A DNA stretch of 64,000 bases, from NCBI GenBank assembly GCA_910579185.1, contig CAJTTG010000001.1, forward strand, positions 620,001-684,000. The letters run 5' to 3'. Position 1 is the stretch's first letter. Every line of letters starts with the position of its first letter. The notes under the pieces were generated by a model. The model was not told the DNA's origin. It did no database searches and saw nothing but the letters and a program-made list of their open reading frames with translations. Below are positions 35,018-43,237 of the stretch, piece after piece. Made by a program: the position numbers and the translations under genes. Origin of the DNA: an uncultured Muribaculaceae bacterium (GTDB lineage Bacteria; Bacteroidota; Bacteroidia; Bacteroidales; Muribaculaceae).

Positions 35018-35871
35018 TGAAAAACAAAGTAGGCATCAAGCGCTTGATAAAGCGCATATCTTTCGCTATATTGATTATAGCAATACTGATAGGTTTAGGT
35101 GTGGGCGTTTATTGGCTTGTGGTTTTCAAAATCCCTCAATCCAAGGGGAAATCCTTTATTGAAAATTTTGAGAAAACATCTCAGACTCTTAGCGACTTGG
35201 AATATATGAAGCAGGTAAATGCTATAATAGAGCACCCTGACACATTCAATACCGGGTCAGAAGATTGGGATTCGAGAACTCTTAACGATTTTACAACAGC
35301 AATTAAGCCCAAAATTGAACAATTAGCGTATAAGGGTAATCCCGATGCTGCTTATTTAATGGGCAGTCTGATTGGCAGCCCAAGCTTTTTCATCGAAAGA
35401 AATGGTAGAGTCTATAAGGATGATAATGATACCAAAGCTGCATTCTTTTATCGTGTAGCGGCAGATGGTGGACACCCAAAAGCACAAGCTATGTTAGCAA
35501 AATATTATTTCTACGGCAAAGGTGTTCAGAAGAATTATGTGGAGGCCTATGAGTGGGCTTATAAATCCGCCAACAATAACTGTGCAGAGGGGTTGACACT
35601 CTTAGGAAAATTTTATAGCACTGGAATATATGGCGGTATTGCGAAATATATTGCTAATAATAATATCCAATTGTTTGATGATAATTGTGTTACTCTTAGC
35701 CGTAATTTTCCGCATGATAAAGTTATTCTTCGGCCTGATATAACAAAGGCACGCAAATTGTGGAAGAAAGCACTTGACATGGGCAATGAGGATGCTAAAA
35801 AATTCTATGAAAAAGTCTATTCAGATGAAGAAATTTCAATGAACCCTAATGTCGATTATGATGCCCACTAA
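35017..35871 (+). CDS. Membrane-anchored Sel1-like repeat protein
   Basis: 284 residues from the ATG at 35017; a TTG one codon upstream is less likely. The basic N-terminus is followed by one transmembrane helix (about 13-37). The periplasmic part holds Sel1-type repeats: N-P-D-A-A-Y-L-M-G-S, H-P-K-A-Q-A-M-L-A-K-Y-Y-F-Y-G-K-G-V-Q-K-N, C-A-E-G-L-T-L-L-G-K-F-Y-S-T-G. The last helix pairs with A-R-K-L-W-K-K-A-L-D-M-G-N-E-D-A-K. Such repeats bind protein partners. The gene is visibly AT-richer than its neighbours, a sign of separate origin. Confidence 0.75.
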   Translation: MKNKVGIKRLIKRISFAILIIAILIGLGVGVYWLVVFKIPQSKGKSFIENFEKTSQTLSDLEYMKQVNAIIEHPDTFNTGSEDWDSRTLNDFTTAIKPKIEQLAYKGNPDAAYLMGSLIGSPSFFIERNGRVYKDDNDTKAAFFYRVAADGGHPKAQAMLAKYYFYGKGVQKNYVEAYEWAYKSANNNCAEGLTLLGKFYSTGIYGGIAKYIANNNIQLFDDNCVTLSRNFPHDKVILRPDITKARKLWKKALDMGNEDAKKFYEKVYSDEEISMNPNVDYDAH

Positions 35872-36015
35872 TTTATAGCGTTGCGTGAACAATGCGGTAA
35901 CGACAGAGCGCAATATGACACAAATTTTTGCCGAAATTGACAGCTAAATTAAGTATATTGGGAATTCGCCAACAATAAACCGACTTAAATTTCAACCTTT
36001 CAGGAATCGCGCCGG

Positions 36016-36216
36016 TTATCGGTGCATTGATCGGCGGTCGGTGTGGCGGTGGTTCTGCGGAGAGGATGCAGCAGCGATTGCTTCCTCGTAGCCGGTGAGG
36101 GCGGCAAACGGGGCAAACTGCGCGGCCCGGCTTTCGGGCGACAATGGCGTGCGATGCTCCGACACATGGTGCGGAAGATCTATTATATCCGCGTATCTGT
36201 CAACATTTTCATTCAT
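36016..36216 (-). CDS. YolD-like protein paired with Y-family polymerase
   Basis: 66 residues. The block L-P-H-H-V-S-E-H-R-T-P-L-S-P-E-S-R-A-A-Q-F and A-P-F-A-A-L-T-G-Y matches the small YolD-like proteins encoded next to UmuC-type polymerases. It overlaps the polymerase gene by four bases (ATGA) and lies downstream of it. In other systems such partners modulate error-prone polymerases; the role here is inferred. Confidence 0.75.
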   Translation of the reverse strand: MNENVDRYADIIDLPHHVSEHRTPLSPESRAAQFAPFAALTGYEEAIAAASSPQNHRHTDRRSMHR

Positions 36217-37700
36217 GCCTTGTGCCCTCCTATCTGCCTGTTGCGATCGCGCTGAGTCGCCCCATCAGCAAAATTAAGTCCCTTCAAAATGGCATTCTTG
36301 CCATACAGCTTTTTGAGCCCGATCACGGTGCTGTTGAGCCGCCGCTCGCGTTCAAGCCGGGCCGGATCCGTATCGCGGCATCCGTCGACCGGATTGTAAT
36401 CGTCGAACAGACATAGCTGTCTCACGCCCGTCTCCATCTCGGACTCACTGACCACATTGACAGCGGTCAGCGTTATGCGCCGCACAAGCAGATCGCCGTT
36501 GACAATGCGGTCGAACGTCTCCGCCACAGCTGCCTGAAAACGACGTACCGACGACGTAGGCCGCGCGAATGCCGCCGATCCGTGGGCATGGCGCGGCACA
36601 AGCCGTCCGTAATGATCCACATCCACCGGCCCGTCGTAGCGCGCTAAGATCTCAGGACGCACAAGGCTCTCCCGATCGTAGCCCACATGCAGCGTCACGG
36701 CTTTTGCCACAAGATGCTTGGCCAAAAGATCCAGAGCCACGGTCTCAGCCATCTCCAGAGCCACGGTTCTCGCCCGATCGGCCGGATATGCCTCCATCAG
36801 CACCTGGCCGCAACCTGTTGATTTCGCCGACGGACGATAGGCCTTTATCTGAGCCATGGTCACAGGCTCCCATCCCCACGCATGATCAATCAGAAGCTCG
36901 GCGTTGACCCCGAAAATTCTGTAGAGCAGATTCTCATGCCCGATCGAGCAGCGCGCCACGTCGCCCATCGTAAACAATCCATATTCAGCCAGCCGACGCG
37001 CCGTTCCCCTTCCGATGCGCCAGAAATCGGTCAACGGCTTGTGCCCCCAGAGCCGACGGCGATAGGTCTGCTCGTCGAGCATCGCCAGCCGAACACCATC
37101 TTTATCCGGCGGCATGTGTTTGGCCACAATATCCATAGCCACCTTCGCCAGATAGAGATTGGTTCCAATTCCGGCCGTCGCCGTGATGCCGGTCTCCTCC
37201 ATTATCTCACGGATCATACCTACGGCCATGTCGTGGGGCGTGGACTTCGCCGTGGCAAGATAGGGCGTTATGTCAATAAACACCTCGTCGATCGAATACA
37301 CATGGATATCCTCCGGCGCTACATGCCGCATATATATCCTGTAGATCCGGGTACTGTAGTCAATATAGAGAGCCATCCTCGGCGGAGCCACGATATAGTC
37401 AACGGCCATCGACAGATCTTTTTTCAGACAACTCTCGGAAACAGAACTTCCGCTGTTGCCTCGCCCTCGGTTGATCTGACGCACCTGCCGCATCACCTCG
37501 AAAAGCCTCGGACGACCGCTGATGCCACGCGCCTTCAACGGCGGCGAGACGGCGAGACATATCGTCTTGTCGGTTCTGGAGCTGTCGGCTACCACGAGAT
37601 TCGTGTCGAGTGGATCCAGTCCACGCTCCACACATTCCACCGACGCATAGAACGACTTCAGGTCAATAGCGATATAATATTTCTGATCCGGCTTCTTCAT
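36213..37700 (-). CDS. Y-family (UmuC/DinB-type) DNA polymerase
   Basis: 495 residues. The palm motif A-I-D-L-K-S-F-Y-A-S-V-E (Asp13) and the second carboxylate pair S-I-D-E-V-F (Asp138, Glu139) are present, followed by a helix-hairpin-helix region near P-L-T-D-F-W-R-I-G-R-G-T and a C-terminal little-finger domain. It performs translesion synthesis. The length and YolD pairing place it with the mobile or SOS-linked UmuC-like group rather than classical DinB. No clear LexA box is seen in the short upstream gap. Confidence 0.9.
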   Translation of the reverse strand: MKKPDQKYYIAIDLKSFYASVECVERGLDPLDTNLVVADSSRTDKTICLAVSPPLKARGISGRPRLFEVMRQVRQINRGRGNSGSSVSESCLKKDLSMAVDYIVAPPRMALYIDYSTRIYRIYMRHVAPEDIHVYSIDEVFIDITPYLATAKSTPHDMAVGMIREIMEETGITATAGIGTNLYLAKVAMDIVAKHMPPDKDGVRLAMLDEQTYRRRLWGHKPLTDFWRIGRGTARRLAEYGLFTMGDVARCSIGHENLLYRIFGVNAELLIDHAWGWEPVTMAQIKAYRPSAKSTGCGQVLMEAYPADRARTVALEMAETVALDLLAKHLVAKAVTLHVGYDRESLVRPEILARYDGPVDVDHYGRLVPRHAHGSAAFARPTSSVRRFQAAVAETFDRIVNGDLLVRRITLTAVNVVSESEMETGVRQLCLFDDYNPVDGCRDTDPARLERERRLNSTVIGLKKLYGKNAILKGLNFADGATQRDRNRQIGGHKA

Positions 37701-37729
37701 CCCCCCAATCGCACCATCAACAGTTTTTC

Positions 37730-38293
37730 TCAGATCGCTTTGATCACTCTCGCTGGATTGCCTGCCACCACCACATCCGACGGCACATCACGGGTGACTA
37801 CAGCCCCGGCACCGACAACGGAACGGTCGCCGATCGTGACTCCGGGAAGGATAGTGGCATTGCCTCCGATCCATACGCTGTTGCCGATCCTCACCGGCTC
37901 AGCCCATTCCACTCCGGTGTCGCGTTCCTTGTGATCAATAGGGTGGCACGCCGTGAAGATGCTCACATTCGGCCCGATGAACACATTGTCACCGATCTCC
38001 ACCGTTGCCTCATCAAGGATCGTCAGATTGAAATTAGCGAAAAAATTCTCGCCCACCGTAATGTTGCAGCCATAGTCGCAGCGGAAAGGCTGGTTGACAT
38101 GAAACCGCTCCCCTACACGGCCCAGCACCGAACGCAAGATCGACTTCATAGCATCCACATCGTCGGGACATAGGTTGTTGAACTTCCACAGAGCGCGGCG
38201 CGTTGCGGCAAGACGGGAGAGGAACTCCGGATGCACCGCATCATACACCTCACCATCAAGCATTTTCTTCCATTCTCTTTCAAAATCCGACAT
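37730..38293 (-). CDS. Sugar O-acetyltransferase (maltose/galactoside acetyltransferase type)
   Basis: 187 residues from the internal ATG at 38293, which gives the family start M-S-D-F-E-R-E-W-K-K-M-L-D-G-E-V-Y-D-A; the upstream in-frame extension is not conserved in style. The left-handed parallel beta-helix hexapeptides (I-G-D-N-V-F-I-G-P-N-V, I-G-N-S-V-W-I-G-G-N-A) and the catalytic His in T-A-C-H-P-I-D are present. It acetylates sugars with acetyl-CoA. Confidence 0.9.
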   Translation of the reverse strand: MSDFEREWKKMLDGEVYDAVHPEFLSRLAATRRALWKFNNLCPDDVDAMKSILRSVLGRVGERFHVNQPFRCDYGCNITVGENFFANFNLTILDEATVEIGDNVFIGPNVSIFTACHPIDHKERDTGVEWAEPVRIGNSVWIGGNATILPGVTIGDRSVVGAGAVVTRDVPSDVVVAGNPARVIKAI

Positions 38294-38422
38294 ATCCGTA
38301 TTGTTTTTGTGTGTTGTTGATCCGACCACAAAATTAATCAAAACGGGAGGCGATGTCAAGCCCCGGACTAAATCTTAACGAATGTTAGAAACGGTGTGCA
38401 CCACGTGTTGCCCAACCCCTGT

Positions 38423-38926
38423 TCAAAAGCTGTTTTTCTGATATGCCCGTCGTGGCGTTCCGTCACTCACCGTTATCACTCCACAGTACGAGAAGCCACG
38501 CGATTCAAGCCAACCTATCATCCCGATATTATCCGCATGGGTATCAATCCGGATATTGCCGGTCAGCCCAATACAATACTCCAGGGCAGCATCCGCCACC
38601 CCATGCACCGATCCATCCGACGCAAGTCGATGAATGGTTCCGTATGCATCATCGTTCAGCCAACAGCCATCAATCGACCCATACGTCGGATCATCACCGA
38701 CAATGAATGCGAACGTCCCGACCACCCGACCGGCAGCATCCGTGACAACGTAACCATTCCCTGCTTCCATATCGGCCGCGGCATCAGTTGCCGACGGATA
38801 TTCCCCACTCCATTGAGCAGCATTTCCCCGGCTGCGCATGAACACCTTGGCCCGGCCATAGATCTCATCAATACGCCGCAGGTCGGCAGCGGTTGATCTG
38901 CGGATATGCAGGTTGCGGTCAGTCAT
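38423..38926 (-). CDS. GNAT family N-acetyltransferase
   Basis: 167 residues. The start L-H-I-R-R-S-T-A-A-D-L-R-R-I-D-E-I-Y and the later block I-R-I-D-T-H-A-D-N-I-G-M-I-G-W-L-E-S-R-G-F are typical of GNAT acyl-CoA transferases. The substrate is unknown. Its start overlaps the META gene end by eight bases. Confidence 0.85.
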   Translation of the reverse strand: MTDRNLHIRRSTAADLRRIDEIYGRAKVFMRSRGNAAQWSGEYPSATDAAADMEAGNGYVVTDAAGRVVGTFAFIVGDDPTYGSIDGCWLNDDAYGTIHRLASDGSVHGVADAALEYCIGLTGNIRIDTHADNIGMIGWLESRGFSYCGVITVSDGTPRRAYQKNSF

Positions 38927-39404
38927 GTTTTCTCGTCAGCCGGATGATGTCTCTTGAATCGGACGCACTGAGCGTGGCCATCGCGCCATCTTCCGACAAC
39001 TCGCAATATTCGATTTCGGGAAGCAGCTGCCGCAAAGCATCCTCCACGGCCATATCGTCGCAAGCCATCTCGGTCATCACCCCATCGGCAAACTTTATGG
39101 AATTTCCTCGTGAGGCATAACTGCCGGATATCGTATTGCAACCGGTCCGCACAACATAAGTCTCATCAGCTGCAAGCTCCATCGCCACATCTACGCCCGG
39201 CATAGTCTCAGCCGGAGAAATGGCAATGGAATCGCCGCACATGATCCCGGCTATATCCCATTCACCGACAATCGATTTTCCGGCGTCCATCGTGGCCGAT
39301 CCGAAATCCAGCTTCTCACCCTTTCTGTTCTCCTGTCGTCCGCCACAAGCAGCAAACAGCACCGCCGATGCAGCGACAGCAATTTTGAAAACAACACTAT
39401 TCAT
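38919..39404 (-). CDS. META domain lipoprotein (HslJ-like)
   Basis: 161 residues. The lipoprotein signal ends at Cys20 (L-F-A-A-C-G-G). The META/HslJ domain has G-E-W-D-I-A-G-I, then G-C-N-T-I-S-G-S-Y and the closing M-T-E-M-A-C-D-D. These are small outer-membrane-associated stress proteins of unclear role. It lies 12 bases downstream of the ABC ATPase gene and could be part of its operon. Confidence 0.85.
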   Translation of the reverse strand: MNSVVFKIAVAASAVLFAACGGRQENRKGEKLDFGSATMDAGKSIVGEWDIAGIMCGDSIAISPAETMPGVDVAMELAADETYVVRTGCNTISGSYASRGNSIKFADGVMTEMACDDMAVEDALRQLLPEIEYCELSEDGAMATLSASDSRDIIRLTRKHD

Positions 39405-39416
39405 TATGCTCTCTGA

Positions 39417-40121
39417 TTAATGATTGTCACAGCAATCGTAATGGATAAAATGGCTTGCCGAATGGCAGAAATGCAGCTCCTTGTCAACGATGATATGACG
39501 GTTGGCCATCGTCGCGATCCGCGACACCTCATGCGACACGAGGATTATAGTCGTGTTTTTTGCCAGTTCCGCCATGATGTCGTAGATCCGCGCCTCAAAA
39601 TGCTTGTCGACATAGCTCAGCGGTTCGTCGAGCACCAGCACACCGGGTCGGGAAACGATGGCTCGCGCAAGCAATGTGCGCTGCAGCTGCCCTCCCGAAA
39701 GCCGGCCTATGCTCTGGCTGCGGTATTGCTCCATCCCCACAGCCTCCAACGCCCCGGCCACAGCAGCTTTTGTCTCTTCAGCCGACAAGCCGGTTTTCCC
39801 GTAAAGACCAAGCCCGACCACCTCCTCAACCGTTATTGGGAAATGGGAGTCGATCATATTTTTCTGCGGAAGATAGCCAATCGGCAACCGATCCACCGGC
39901 ATCCCGTCGGAAAAGTATTCAACAGTCCCCGATGTCGGCTTCAGCAATCTCAGGATTATACGCAGCAATGTGGTCTTTCCGCCACCGTTCGGACCCGTTA
40001 TCGCCAGAAAATCACCGCGAAACACGTCCAGATCCACCGAACTGAGGATACGCCGTCCGTCACGCATCATCGCCACATCTTTCAATCTGACAAGCAATTC
40101 TTTCTCTTCCATAACACTCAA
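39417..40121 (-). CDS. znuC: Zinc/manganese-type ABC transporter ATPase
   Basis: 234 residues. Walker A G-P-N-G-G-G-K-T (43-50), signature L-S-G-G-Q (141-145) and Walker B V-L-V-L-D-E (161-166) are all intact. It powers uptake of a divalent metal together with the binding protein encoded upstream, with a four-base overlap between the genes. The C-terminus carries clustered histidines and a C-C-D-N-H end, which could bind metal. No ZnuB-type permease gene is adjacent. Confidence 0.85.
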   Translation of the reverse strand: MSVMEEKELLVRLKDVAMMRDGRRILSSVDLDVFRGDFLAITGPNGGGKTTLLRIILRLLKPTSGTVEYFSDGMPVDRLPIGYLPQKNMIDSHFPITVEEVVGLGLYGKTGLSAEETKAAVAGALEAVGMEQYRSQSIGRLSGGQLQRTLLARAIVSRPGVLVLDEPLSYVDKHFEARIYDIMAELAKNTTIILVSHEVSRIATMANRHIIVDKELHFCHSASHFIHYDCCDNH

Positions 40122-40984
40122 TCTATGGCTTCGGCCACACGCCTCATCTGCTCAGGCCAGTCATAGCCCAAAAGGTTGACCTCAACAGCCCTGACTCCGG
40201 CCTGACGGGCAACCTCAAGCGACCGCGTCAGATCAACTTCCGGCTGCACTATCATAACTTCTGCCCCGGCATTGCGCGCCTCGTCGATCTTATCCCGGAA
40301 AGCCTCTGCCGACATCTCCTTTCCCTCCGATCCGAGCGACAGCTGCCGCAAGGAATAGTCACGGGCGAAGTAGCTCAGCGACGGATGCCAGGTGACGAAC
40401 GTAGCTCCGGTTTTTGGAGCCAGTTTCCGTGTAATTTCAGAATCAAGGCTATCAAGTTCGGCCTGCAAATGCCGGTAATTTTCCTCATACAATCCGGCGT
40501 TATCAGGATCAAGCTCCACAAGAGCCCTGCACATATTGGCGGCGATCACACCGGCATTCTTCACGGAACTCCACACGTGGGGATCCAGATCCCCGTCATG
40601 ACCATCATGGGAATCACATTCATGCGTGCCATGGAGAAGTTCAATCCCTTCCGACGAATCCACAATACGGAGATTGCTACCCCCACCTTCAGCCATACGG
40701 TCGATCAGCGCATTCTCAAATGGCATATATCCGATACGGAAATAAGCCGCACTCCCCATGGCTGCCTTCATGGCCGACATAGGAGGATCGAAATTCTCCG
40801 GATCTGCCCCGTTGGCCAGCATCGTATTGACTTTCCAACCGTCGCCGGCAATGCGTTCAAGCAGATAACGCTGCGGCTCGATGCTGACAGTCAGCGTGCG
40901 GTCAGACCTCTTTCCGCCACACGATTGGAGCGACAACATCGCCACAAGGACAACAATCCACTGAAGTTTCATACATTTCATCAT
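40118..40984 (-). CDS. znuA: Zinc-binding lipoprotein of ABC transporter
   Basis: 288 residues as listed; the start at 40972 (M-K-L-Q-W-I-V-V-L-V-A-M-L-S-L) fits the lipoprotein signal better, because the promoter box at 40989-40996 would place the transcript start near 40983. The lipobox is L-Q-S-C-G-G. The body is a cluster 9 metal-binding fold, with an acidic/His loop H-E-C-D-S-H-D-G-H-D-G-D-L-D-P-H-V-W. Zinc is the likeliest ion, but manganese cannot be excluded. Confidence 0.87.
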   Translation of the reverse strand: MMKCMKLQWIVVLVAMLSLQSCGGKRSDRTLTVSIEPQRYLLERIAGDGWKVNTMLANGADPENFDPPMSAMKAAMGSAAYFRIGYMPFENALIDRMAEGGGSNLRIVDSSEGIELLHGTHECDSHDGHDGDLDPHVWSSVKNAGVIAANMCRALVELDPDNAGLYEENYRHLQAELDSLDSEITRKLAPKTGATFVTWHPSLSYFARDYSLRQLSLGSEGKEMSAEAFRDKIDEARNAGAEVMIVQPEVDLTRSLEVARQAGVRAVEVNLLGYDWPEQMRRVAEAID

Positions 40985-40988
40985 GATG

Positions 40989-40996
40989 CAAAATTA
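40989..40996 (-). promoter_or_regulatory. -7 box of znuAC
   Basis: Minus-strand TAATTTTG starts six bases before the annotated znuA start. It is divergent from the plus-strand box at 41029. Confidence 0.5.
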
Positions 40997-41001
40997 ACTA
41001 A

Positions 41002-41036
41002 TTTGACGCTAATACGGGAATAATTTCTTATTTTTG
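41002..41036 (+). promoter_or_regulatory. Promoter immediately before GNAT gene
   Basis: TATTTTTG at 41029-41036 with TTTG at 41002-41005 (spacer 23). The box ends six bases before the ATG at 41043, implying little or no 5' leader. Confidence 0.5.
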
Positions 41037-41042
41037 CAAACT

Positions 41043-41531
41043 ATGATACGTCAAGGAACACTTTCCGATGCCAAAGAAATGGCCGAAATATTCAATTATT
41101 ACGTGGCCACATCCACGGTCATATTCTCCAACCGCCAGCTGTCGGCCGAAGAATTCGCCGACAAGATCCGCGATGTTGTGGACCGGTATCCCTTCTTCAT
41201 CGCCGAGACGGAATCCGGGGAGATGGCCGGCTATTGCTATGCCCATCGCTGGATGCCGGATCCCGTATATGGCCGCTCATGGGAGGTCACCATCTACCTC
41301 AACCACAACTTCACCGGGATGGGGTTTGGTCGCCAACTGCTTGAAGCGGTGATAGCCGGAAGCCGGGCAATGGGTGCACATACACTCGTGTCGTGCATCA
41401 CAGCCGGCAACCATCCGTGCGAACGCCTGCACCAAGCATGCGGTTTCAAGCACATCGGCACATTTCCCGAGGTGGGCTACAAATTCGACCAATATCTCGA
41501 CGACGCTTTGTATCAATTAATTCTGCAATAA
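41043..41531 (+). CDS. GNAT acetyltransferase, phosphinothricin-acetyltransferase-like
   Basis: 162 residues from the ATG at 41043. I-R-Q-G-T-L-S-D-A-K-E-M-A-E-I-F-N-Y-Y-V is the typical start. The acetyl-CoA loop is G-M-G-F-G-R-Q-L-L-E, and the closing F-K-H-I-G-T-F-P-E-V-G-Y-K-F resembles the Pat/MddA subgroup that acetylates methionine derivatives or phosphinothricin. The substrate is inferred only. The next gene starts two bases after its stop. Confidence 0.85.
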   Translation: MIRQGTLSDAKEMAEIFNYYVATSTVIFSNRQLSAEEFADKIRDVVDRYPFFIAETESGEMAGYCYAHRWMPDPVYGRSWEVTIYLNHNFTGMGFGRQLLEAVIAGSRAMGAHTLVSCITAGNHPCERLHQACGFKHIGTFPEVGYKFDQYLDDALYQLILQ

Positions 41532-41533
41532 CA

Positions 41534-42385
41534 ATGAACAGCACTCCCTCTCTCCGCAGACTTCTTTCCGTTGCCGCGTCATTGGCAGCCTTATTGCCGG
41601 CGATGGCCGAACAACCGGACTCGATACCGATGCCCTCGGGCAACGGCAACGAACCATCGTTCATGATTCCCGGTGGTATAACCGACCCGACGTCGGTCGA
41701 CCTATCCAAACCACTGTTGCTGCCAACCTACGGCGTAGATCCATCATTGTCGCTCAAGTCTGCGCCGGCGATGCCCTCATTTTCCACCGCAGGGCTCGCC
41801 TCCCCCGACATAGCCACATGGCATGGCGGATCTCTGAGCGCGTCATCGTCATTCAACAGCCTGCCAGGAATGATGGGTATTGAAAGCGGAATGATAAGCC
41901 TCAACCAGACCATCGGATCATTGTCACTCTCCTTATGGGGCGGAGCAACCCACTACGGATATTTCCGCGGCATGCAGAGATCCTGGGATTTCGGCGGCTC
42001 ACTCAACTATCGGTTCAATGACCGCTGGAGCATAACCCTATTCGGCGAGTACCACTCGCCGCTCCATCCCATGACTCCCGGCATGGCAGGGTATATGGGC
42101 GTGCCACGGTTCGGCGGATATGCAAGCTATGAGATCAACGACCATTGGGGCATAAGTGTGGGCGCACAAGCACAGCGGTCGCTTGTCACCAACCAGTGGG
42201 AGGCACAGCCCATCGTCACTCCATATTACAAATTCAACGACGATGTCAAGATAGGCATCGACGTAGGCGGAATCATCTACAATATCGCCAAGGACTGGAT
42301 TGAGAGCTCCCACGGCCGACCGGTAGGATCGCCGGTGATTGCCCCTCCGAGACCCGGACCACCACCGGTAGCACCACGGCGGTAG
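41534..42385 (+). CDS. Secreted outer-membrane-type protein
   Basis: 283 residues from the ATG at 41534, which gives a Sec signal (cleavage near A-M-A-E at residue 25). The middle (about 95-265) has alternating strands with Trp/Tyr/Gly (L-S-L-S-L-W-G-G-A-T-H-Y-G-Y, W-S-I-T-L-F-G-E-Y), suiting a beta-barrel. The last 20 residues are a Pro-rich tail (R-P-G-P-P-P-V-A-P-R-R). No family is recognised. It is cotranscribed with the GNAT gene. Confidence 0.65.
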   Translation: MNSTPSLRRLLSVAASLAALLPAMAEQPDSIPMPSGNGNEPSFMIPGGITDPTSVDLSKPLLLPTYGVDPSLSLKSAPAMPSFSTAGLASPDIATWHGGSLSASSSFNSLPGMMGIESGMISLNQTIGSLSLSLWGGATHYGYFRGMQRSWDFGGSLNYRFNDRWSITLFGEYHSPLHPMTPGMAGYMGVPRFGGYASYEINDHWGISVGAQAQRSLVTNQWEAQPIVTPYYKFNDDVKIGIDVGGIIYNIAKDWIESSHGRPVGSPVIAPPRPGPPPVAPRR

Positions 42386-42536
42386 TTGAACAAATTCTAC
42401 ACGCAATGCATTAAACAAAAGGTGCAATCAATAAAAGCAGCACCACTCACAAGCGCAAAACACTTTTAAACAATCCAATACAGCCAAAACGCAAAGTTTT
42501 AATACAACCAAAAAACAACCACAGGCTACAACACAA

Positions 42537-42818
42537 ATGGCATCAGCAAAAAGTAAGATCAAGCAATGGTTATCGGCTCTATCATTCCGCACCGGAATCA
42601 TAATAGCCGCGCTCTGTATAGCATGCTACATAATCTCATTTGCCCAGATGCTGCTGCCGATATCCGTCGCTGCAAAAGGAATTCTATGGACAATATTCTT
42701 CGGTCTGGCAAAAGCGTGTCAATACTCCGCGCTGTTGATACTCGGTTCTTCCGGCATAGCCAGAATCAAGGCATACTTCAAAAACAGGAAACAAACAAGC
42801 ATACAAAATGGGAAATAA
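42537..42818 (+). CDS. Small two-helix membrane protein
   Basis: 93 residues with two transmembrane helices (about 17-38 and 43-70) and a basic tail. The pattern L-P-I-S-V-A-A-K-G-I-L-W recalls short 'transporter suffix' proteins, a weak resemblance. It overlaps the next membrane-protein gene by 11 bases, suggesting they work together. Confidence 0.55.
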   Translation: MASAKSKIKQWLSALSFRTGIIIAALCIACYIISFAQMLLPISVAAKGILWTIFFGLAKACQYSALLILGSSGIARIKAYFKNRKQTSIQNGK

Positions 42819-43215
42819 CATACGCCACCGCCGCCTGTACGCATTTTTCAACAGCACACTGCTGAACTCAATGGAGACCACGGCTATCATCAGCCTAATG
42901 CTGATGGGCTATTGCAACGACATATTAATGCCGTCGATTTGCGCCTCACTATCGTTCGTGATCTTCATTGGATATTCCCTATGGTTCTGGATCAAGAAAC
43001 CAAGGACGGAAATGATCAACACATGGCTATCGAACATCTCATCGCTTTATGTGCTCTATTTCCTGATCGTCGTGGCCACAAAAACAGAATCGCAGATATG
43101 GTACGCGATACCGGCGGCTTGCGGTATCATAACACTTTTCATAACCCTGATCTGGCGTAAAAGCATACTGTTTTTCATCAGCGAGCCGGATCACCAGACC
43201 ACATTATCAAACTAA
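42808..43215 (+). CDS. Hypothetical four-helix membrane protein
   Basis: 135 residues with a basic N-terminus and four hydrophobic segments (about 21-38, 41-62, 74-91, 97-122). No named family is seen. It overlaps the preceding two-helix membrane protein and precedes the AI-2E family gene by 22 bases, so a three-gene membrane operon is likely. Confidence 0.6.
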   Translation: MGNNIRHRRLYAFFNSTLLNSMETTAIISLMLMGYCNDILMPSICASLSFVIFIGYSLWFWIKKPRTEMINTWLSNISSLYVLYFLIVVATKTESQIWYAIPAACGIITLFITLIWRKSILFFISEPDHQTTLSN

Positions 43216-43237
43216 AAAATCAAACACCTACCGACCG

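Noticed and set aside
35872..36015. Possible transposase remnant after the Sel1-like gene
   Set aside because: A short readable stretch ends quickly in stops and matches no known protein well enough to name.
36882..37934. 350-codon plus-strand frame over the polymerase and acetyltransferase genes
   Set aside because: It spans two clear minus-strand genes and is composed of low-quality Arg/His/Thr sequence.
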